A stretch of 64,000 nucleotides of DNA, from NCBI GenBank assembly GCA_963814975.1, contig CAWFFB010000009.1, positions 1-64,000 of the forward strand, read 5' to 3'. Positions 59,665-64,000 of the stretch are shown here, piece after piece; position 1 is the first letter of the stretch, and every line of letters begins with the position of its first letter. Origin of the DNA: CAVUXJ01 sp963814975 (GTDB lineage: Bacteria; Acidobacteriota; Vicinamibacteria; Vicinamibacterales; CAVVIG01). Position numbers and translations under genes: made by a program. The notes under the pieces are model-generated. The model made no database searches, had not been told where the DNA came from, and saw only the letters and a list, made by a program, of their open reading frames with translations.

Positions 59665-60419
59665 TGCACCCGCCTCCACCGGCTCGGCGGTCAAGCTGCT
59701 CGAGATCCGTCCGCGGCATCGCGCGGGTGTGTCGATCCGCGCGTCCCGCTGCAGCCGGCCATCTTTGAAGTGAAGGTTCCGGTTGGCGTAGCTCGCGATG
59801 TCCGGATCGTGCGTCACCACGACCATCGTGATCCCCTCGTCGCGGTTCAGCCGCTGGAAGATGGCCATGATCTCGAGGCCGATCCTCGAGTCGAGCGCAC
59901 CGGTTGGCTCGTCGGCCAGGATGATGCGGGGATCGTTGACGAGCGACGCGCGCGATCGCGACGCGCTGCTGCTGTCCGCCGGAGAACTGGCTCGGCTGGT
60001 GGTCTTCGCGCCCCGCCAGCCCGACCGCGAGCAGCGCCTTCACGCGCCCGCTCGTGGCGCTCGCGCGCCGAGGCGTCGGTATACAGCAGCGGCAACTCGA
60101 CGTTCTCCATGGCGCTGGTGCGCGCCAGCAGGTTGAACTGCTGGAAGACGAACCCGATCTTCGTGCTTCGGATCTCCGCCAGCTCGTCGCTGTCGAGTGC
60201 GCCGACGCTGATGCCGTCGAGGCTGTAGCTCCCCGACGTCGGCGTGTCGAGGCACCCGAGAATGTTCATCAGAGTGGATTTCCCGGATCCGGACGGCCCC
60301 ATGATCGAGACGAACTCCCCGCGCTCGATCTCGAACGAGATACCCTTCAGGACGTGGACCGGCACCTCTCCCAGATGGAAGTCCTTGACCAGATCCTTGA
60401 TGTCGATGATGGCCGCCAT
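59660..60419 (-). CDS. ABC transporter ATPase (MacB/LolD type), frame-broken
   Basis: An ATP-binding protein of about 252 residues. Walker A is GPSGSGKSTLMN, the Q-loop is VFQQFNLLAR, the signature is FSGGQQQRVAIAR and Walker B is RIILADEPTGALDS, followed by the H-loop VVTHDPDIASYA. Frame breaks lie near 60045 and 59950. The start is ATG 60419, 3 bp after the adaptor gene stop; the C-terminal end overlaps the permease start. Together they form a MacAB-TolC-like exporter. Confidence 0.85.
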
Positions 60420-60422
60420 ACG

Positions 60423-61824
60423 TCAACCCTCAGAATCCCGGCCTCTGCCGCCCCTGCCGCTCGCGGAACCGGGGCCGCCGCCCGACGCGGGCGCGGCTTT
60501 CGCCAGCGCTGCGACAATCACGCGGTCCCCGTCCTTCAGGGCGCCGTTGGTCACTTCTGTCGAACGTGCCATCGGTTTCGCCCGTCGTGACCACGACACG
60601 CTGCGGCATGTGGCTCGCGTCCAGGATCCAGACGGCCTTCTCCGGTGCGGCGCCTCTTGCGACGTCCATGCCGGCACCGGCCGCCGCGGGCTCGGCCGCC
60701 GGGTGATAGCGCAGCGCCGCATTCGGAACCTTCAGCACGTTCGGGCGCTGATTCACGAGAATCTTCACGTTCGCCGTCATCCCGGGAAACAGCTTCAGAT
60801 CGAGGTTCGAGACGCCGATGACCGCGTCGTAGGTGATCACGTTCTGCACGTTGATCGGCGCCTTGCGGATCGACGTCACGGTGCCGGTGAACGGTCTGTC
60901 CCGGATACGCATCCACCGTGAAGGTGGCAGGCTGATTCACGCGCACGCGGCCGACGTCCGCTTCCGACACGTTCGTATCCACCTGCATCTTCGTCAGGTC
61001 CTGCGCGATCAGGAACAGCGTCGGCGCCGCCAGGCTCGCGGCGACCGTCTGCCCGACATCCACGTTCCGTGACACCACCACGCCGTCTACAGGCGCCTTG
61101 ATGTTGGTGTGATCGAGGTCGATCTGCGCCGACTGCAGCGCCGCCGCGAACTGCTTCACCTGCGCCTGGTTGGCGGCCACCAGCGACTGCGCGACATTCA
61201 GCTGAGCCTGTGCCACCTTCACGCTGTCTTCCACCGCCTGCTGCTGCGCGACGAGGGCGCTCGTGATCGGCGACCGCCGATGTGTACGTGGTCTGCGCGG
61301 TTTCAAGATCTTCTTTCGCCGTCCGCTCCCTGTCTGACCATGATCACCCGCCGGTCGACCTTGACCTTGGCGTCTTCGGCGATGGCCTCCGCCTTCACGA
61401 CGTTCGCCTGGGCGGCGGCAAGCGAAGAGTTGGCGGCCTGAATGCCCGCCAGCGCCTGCTGAACGACAGCCTGGCTGTTGGCGACCGCGGCCCGCGCCGC
61501 ATCGAGATTGGCCTGCGCCTGATTGACCTTCGTCTGGAAGGGGGCCGGATCGATCTGCGCGATCAACTCGCCCTTGGTCACCTTGGTGTTGAAGTCGGCG
61601 AACAGGGCCAGGATGTTGCCCGACACCTGCGACCCCACTTGCACCGTGACGACCGCGTTGGGGTTGCCGGTGGCCGAGACGGTGACGTCGATGTCGCCGT
61701 GTTCGACCTCCGCTGTCCGGTATTGAACGCTGGAGCGACTGTCGAGCCATACCCACGTCATCAGCCCGGCTGCGGCGCAAGCGACTCCCCCGCCCAGGAC
61801 CATCGACTTCCGCTGCATACACAT
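60423..61824 (-). CDS. MacA-type periplasmic adaptor (membrane-fusion) protein, frame-broken
   Basis: An adaptor of about 465 residues. The N-terminal signal-anchor (SMVLGGGVACAAAGLMTWVW) precedes a lipoyl-like half-motif (NPNAVVTVQVGSQVSGNILA, GELIAQIDPAPF). A long coiled-coil hairpin (VNQAQANLDAARAAVANSQA, VAQAQLNVAQSLVAANQAQV) and the second lipoyl half (IKAPVDGVVVSRNVDVGQTV) follow. The beta-barrel block is ALRYHPAAEPAAAG. Frame breaks occur near 61310, 60930 and 60580. It is the first gene of the efflux operon. The C-terminal tail is Gly/Arg-rich. Confidence 0.85.
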
Positions 61825-62046
61825 CGTCAGTCACTCATCGGGTGCCATCGGCACCGCAACGAGTATTTGACCCGAAGGGCCTGAGCGGGAGATGAGGAGC
61901 GAATTAACTTCGCTTAATCCGGTCCGCGCGATCGCGCACCGGCGTGACACACGAATGCCCCGCTCGCACGGCCGGCGAATTGACGATGGCTAATCAGGGA
62001 AGCACGGCGGCACGGGCGCGGGTGTCTCGTTCGAAAAGGGACCCGC

Positions 62047-63114
62047 TCAAGAACCCGATGGCCCTGGCAGGAAGGCAAAGGCCACGACAGTGCGGTCATC
62101 CGCCCAGTTCGGGACTCCTGCTGGACCAGGCGATCGGTGAGCGCTGTCGACGAGCGCCCGGCACGCCAGTTCCGGCGTCCTCTCGCGCAGGTTCGCGAGC
62201 TCGGCGCGGAGTGCCGTCAAAATGTCGTCGCCGCTCGCGTCGATCGCGTCGGTGATGCCGTCCGATACCAGGACGACGAGATCGCCTGAGGCCAGTGCGA
62301 TGCGTTCCTCATCGTAGTGCGCCGCGGTGAACAGTCCGAGAGGCGGCCCGCCGACGCCGAGTGCGTGAATACCGCCTCCTTTGCCCAACATGACGCCGGG
62401 CGGGTGTCCCGCGTTGGCATACACCATCGTGTGTCGCTGTGTGTCGACCATCGCGACCACGCACGTCACATAGAGATCGCTACGACCATCCTGGAAGAGG
62501 ATCTCAGAGACATCGGCCAGCACGCCGCCTGGTGTCGATTGTCCTTCGCGCGCGACAGCGCGAAGCACCGCTCGCGTGTTGGACACGAAGACGGCTCCAG
62601 GGACGCCCTTTCCGGACACGTCAGCAATGACCACGCACATCCGGCCGTTGCCCAGAGAAAAGAAGTCGTAGTAGTCACCCCCGACCTCTCCGGCCGGCTC
62701 CATGACCGCGTACCAGGTGATGCCGTGCGCCGGCTCGGGGATGAGGGGCAGCAGCCCCCGCTGCACCTTGGCGGCGACGGCCAACTCCGCGTGGATCGTC
62801 AGCCGTTCGCGCTCCAAATCCGCAATCGCCGTACGAGCCAGGCGGAGCCGCGCCCACAGCGCGGTCAAGATCAGGAGCGCTACGACCATCAGGACCTCGC
62901 TGATCCAGGTCCATTCCTCGAGATCCGGACGCAACACCCGGTTGATGAACAGCTCGATGAGCTGTGCCGCTACAACCACGGTGGCGAGAACGGCCGCTGC
63001 CAGACCGCTGACTCTCAATCGCGAGGGCGCGGGAACTCCCTTGAGGCGGTCGCCGCCTTCCTCCCTCGCTGTCACACGGGAGTGATTAGGCATCATCAAA
63101 ACCCGTAATTCCAT
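62047..63114 (-). CDS. Membrane SpoIIE/RsbU-type PP2C serine phosphatase
   Basis: An intact protein of 355 residues. Two membrane helices near the N-terminus (LAAAVLATVVVAAQLIELFI; ISEVLMVVALLILTALW) are followed by a short coiled coil (ADLERERLTIHAELAVAAKV). The phosphatase domain shows QRGLLPLIPEP, GEVGGDYYDFF (metal Asp), VIADVSGKGVPGAVFV, YANAGHPPGVML, LVVLVSDGITDA and a final DDRTVVAFAF. It would dephosphorylate an anti-sigma antagonist or similar protein; no such partner is adjacent. The start at 63114 is an ATG; another ATG lies at 63096. Confidence 0.9.
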   Translation of the reverse strand: MELRVLMMPNHSRVTAREEGGDRLKGVPAPSRLRVSGLAAAVLATVVVAAQLIELFINRVLRPDLEEWTWISEVLMVVALLILTALWARLRLARTAIADLERERLTIHAELAVAAKVQRGLLPLIPEPAHGITWYAVMEPAGEVGGDYYDFFSLGNGRMCVVIADVSGKGVPGAVFVSNTRAVLRAVAREGQSTPGGVLADVSEILFQDGRSDLYVTCVVAMVDTQRHTMVYANAGHPPGVMLGKGGGIHALGVGGPPLGLFTAAHYDEERIALASGDLVVLVSDGITDAIDASGDDILTALRAELANLRERTPELACRALVDSAHRSPGPAGVPNWADDRTVVAFAFLPGPSGS

Positions 63115-63249
63115 GTAACCGCGTGTAATGCGGTGGACTGCATAACGCGCCTTTTCTCTAGCACTTACCGCCTTCTATCGCTATCGTAGCGTTTCATTGA
63201 ATTTCGTCGTCGTGTTACCCCGGTGTTACCCCAGAAAGGCAGGGCACGC

Positions 63250-64000
63250 GTGGCAACCGTCATGTTAACAAGCCGGTTCGTGGGCAGTGTGAAGCCGGGC
63301 GCGGCGCGACAGGAGTGGTTCGACGAAAAAGTCTCCGGGCTCGCGTTGCGGGTGCAACCGACCGGCGCGAAAAGTTGGGCGGTGCTCTATCGGCACCGAG
63401 GACGGCTGCGGCGGTTGACGCTGGGCGACGCGGATGCGATCCCACTAGCAACGGCGCGCACCCGGGCGCGTGCCGCCATCGTCGCTGCAAGCGCAGGCAG
63501 CGATCCGGCGGCGGTGAAGAAAGCGGAGCGCACAGCCGAAACGGTTGCGGACCTCGTCGACCTGTATCTCGACAAGCACGCGCGGCCGAAAAAGAAAAGC
63601 TGGCGCGCGGACCAAGCGACGCTGCGAACGCGACGTCCTGCCCGCCTGGGGGCCGCGCGCCATCCAAGAAATTACCCGGGCCGACTGTCGGCACCTGGTC
63701 GAGCGCGTGGCGGCGCGCGGGGCGCCTATTGGCGCGAACCGACTCGCGGCGCTGTTGTCGCGTCTGTTCACGTTCGCGGTCGATCGGGACCTGGCGACGG
63801 TGAACGCGGCCTATCGGATCCCCAAACCGGCGCAAGAGCACGCACGGCAACGGGTGCTCACCGATGACGAGATCCGACAATTCTGGGCGGCCACGTCGAC
63901 ACTCTCGCCCGCCGTGGCGGCGTGGTGGCAATTGCGGTTACTGACGGCGCAGCGCGGCGGCGAACTCGCGCGGCTGCGGTGGGCGGATATCGCGGACGGA
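63250..64000 (+). CDS. Tyrosine-type integrase (P4/DUF4102 class), partial at window end
   Basis: The first 250 or so residues of a tyrosine recombinase. The N-terminal DUF4102 domain is clear (WFDEKVSGLALRVQPTGAKS, WAVLYRHRGRLRRLTLGDAD, PLATARTRARAAIVAASAGS). A core-binding domain starts with TVADLVDLYLDKHARPKKKS. After a frame break near 63635 come VLPAWGPRAIQEITRADCR and the start of the catalytic domain (VLTDDEIRQFWAATS) with the first Arg block LTAQRGGELARLRW. The rest lies beyond the window. The start is GTG 63250 with AAAGGCAGG upstream; ATG 63262 is an alternative. No tRNA lies beside it in the window. It marks a second mobile element at the right edge. Confidence 0.8.

Noticed and set aside
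58669..60228. A 519-residue plus-strand frame opposite the ABC transporter genes
   Set aside because: Its composition (Arg/His/Asp-rich, no motifs) is the antisense of GC-rich coding DNA.
1..64000. CRISPR arrays, rRNA genes, riboswitches and phage structural genes
   Set aside because: I looked for regularly spaced repeats, rRNA-like stretches and capsid/tail motifs and found none that I can support.

Overview
The window is high-GC bacterial DNA. Its content is an exosortase-A (XrtA/PEP-CTERM) type exopolysaccharide locus, a PQQ-dependent sugar dehydrogenase, a DUF1080 protein, cytochrome c/streptogramin-lyase-like fusion proteins and a paralogous secreted family. That mix resembles soil Acidobacteriota (Vicinamibacteria-like). 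The assignment is inferred from gene content only. Many otherwise conserved genes are split by single-base frame breaks. A 325-bp tandem duplication at 3156-3806 has copies that differ only by four one-base length changes and by no substitutions. This suggests that most frame breaks are sequencing or assembly indels rather than decayed genes, so I annotate split genes as single units.

Layout. 1-5030: mobile-element debris, with a 3' fragment of initiator tRNA-fMet, a serine recombinase, a zinc-ribbon protein, two tandem copies of an excisionase-like HTH gene and an IS630-family element. 5262-13544 (+): one tightly coupled operon of GT4 glycosyltransferase, MBOAT acyltransferase, SGNH protein, methyltransferase, acyl carrier protein, adenylation enzyme, acyl-CoA-dehydrogenase-like flavoenzyme and VanZ-like protein. 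14029-24635: exopolysaccharide production genes, comprising a PEP-CTERM protein, the TPR lipoprotein PrsT, and on the minus strand Wza-like export protein, outer-membrane barrel, Wzz-like protein, ATPase and tyrosine autokinase. A fused WbpB/WbpD-like amino-sugar enzyme follows, then a second IS630-type element abutting its stop codon.

25.7-38 kb: a beta-helix protein, a 2OG oxygenase-like protein, a carboxymuconolactone decarboxylase-like protein, a translationally coupled PIG-L deacetylase/PLP decarboxylase pair, a GGDEF-EAL protein, a PQQ sugar dehydrogenase and an aldo/keto reductase. 38-56.7 kb: two haem/beta-propeller proteins, DUF1080, Smr, DinB, PilZ, a phosphoesterase, a TonB-domain protein, a secreted paralogue pair, TPR, hybrid histidine kinase, YciI, VOC and small proteins. 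57-61.8 kb (-): a complete MacA/MacB/TolC-type efflux operon. 62-64 kb: a SpoIIE-type phosphatase and the start of a tyrosine integrase that runs off the window.

The most interesting unit is the 5-13.5 kb operon. Its adenylation enzyme, carrier protein, MBOAT and SGNH protein match the logic of DltA/C/B/D, which D-alanylates teichoic acids. Here the set is combined with a flavoenzyme resembling the prolyl-carrier-protein dehydrogenases (PltE/RedW/CloN3) and with a methyltransferase, next to an XrtA-type exopolysaccharide locus. I propose that it activates, oxidises and possibly methylates a carrier-bound amino acid (pyrrole-2-carboxylate or a pyrroline acid is the leading candidate) and transfers it onto the exopolysaccharide.
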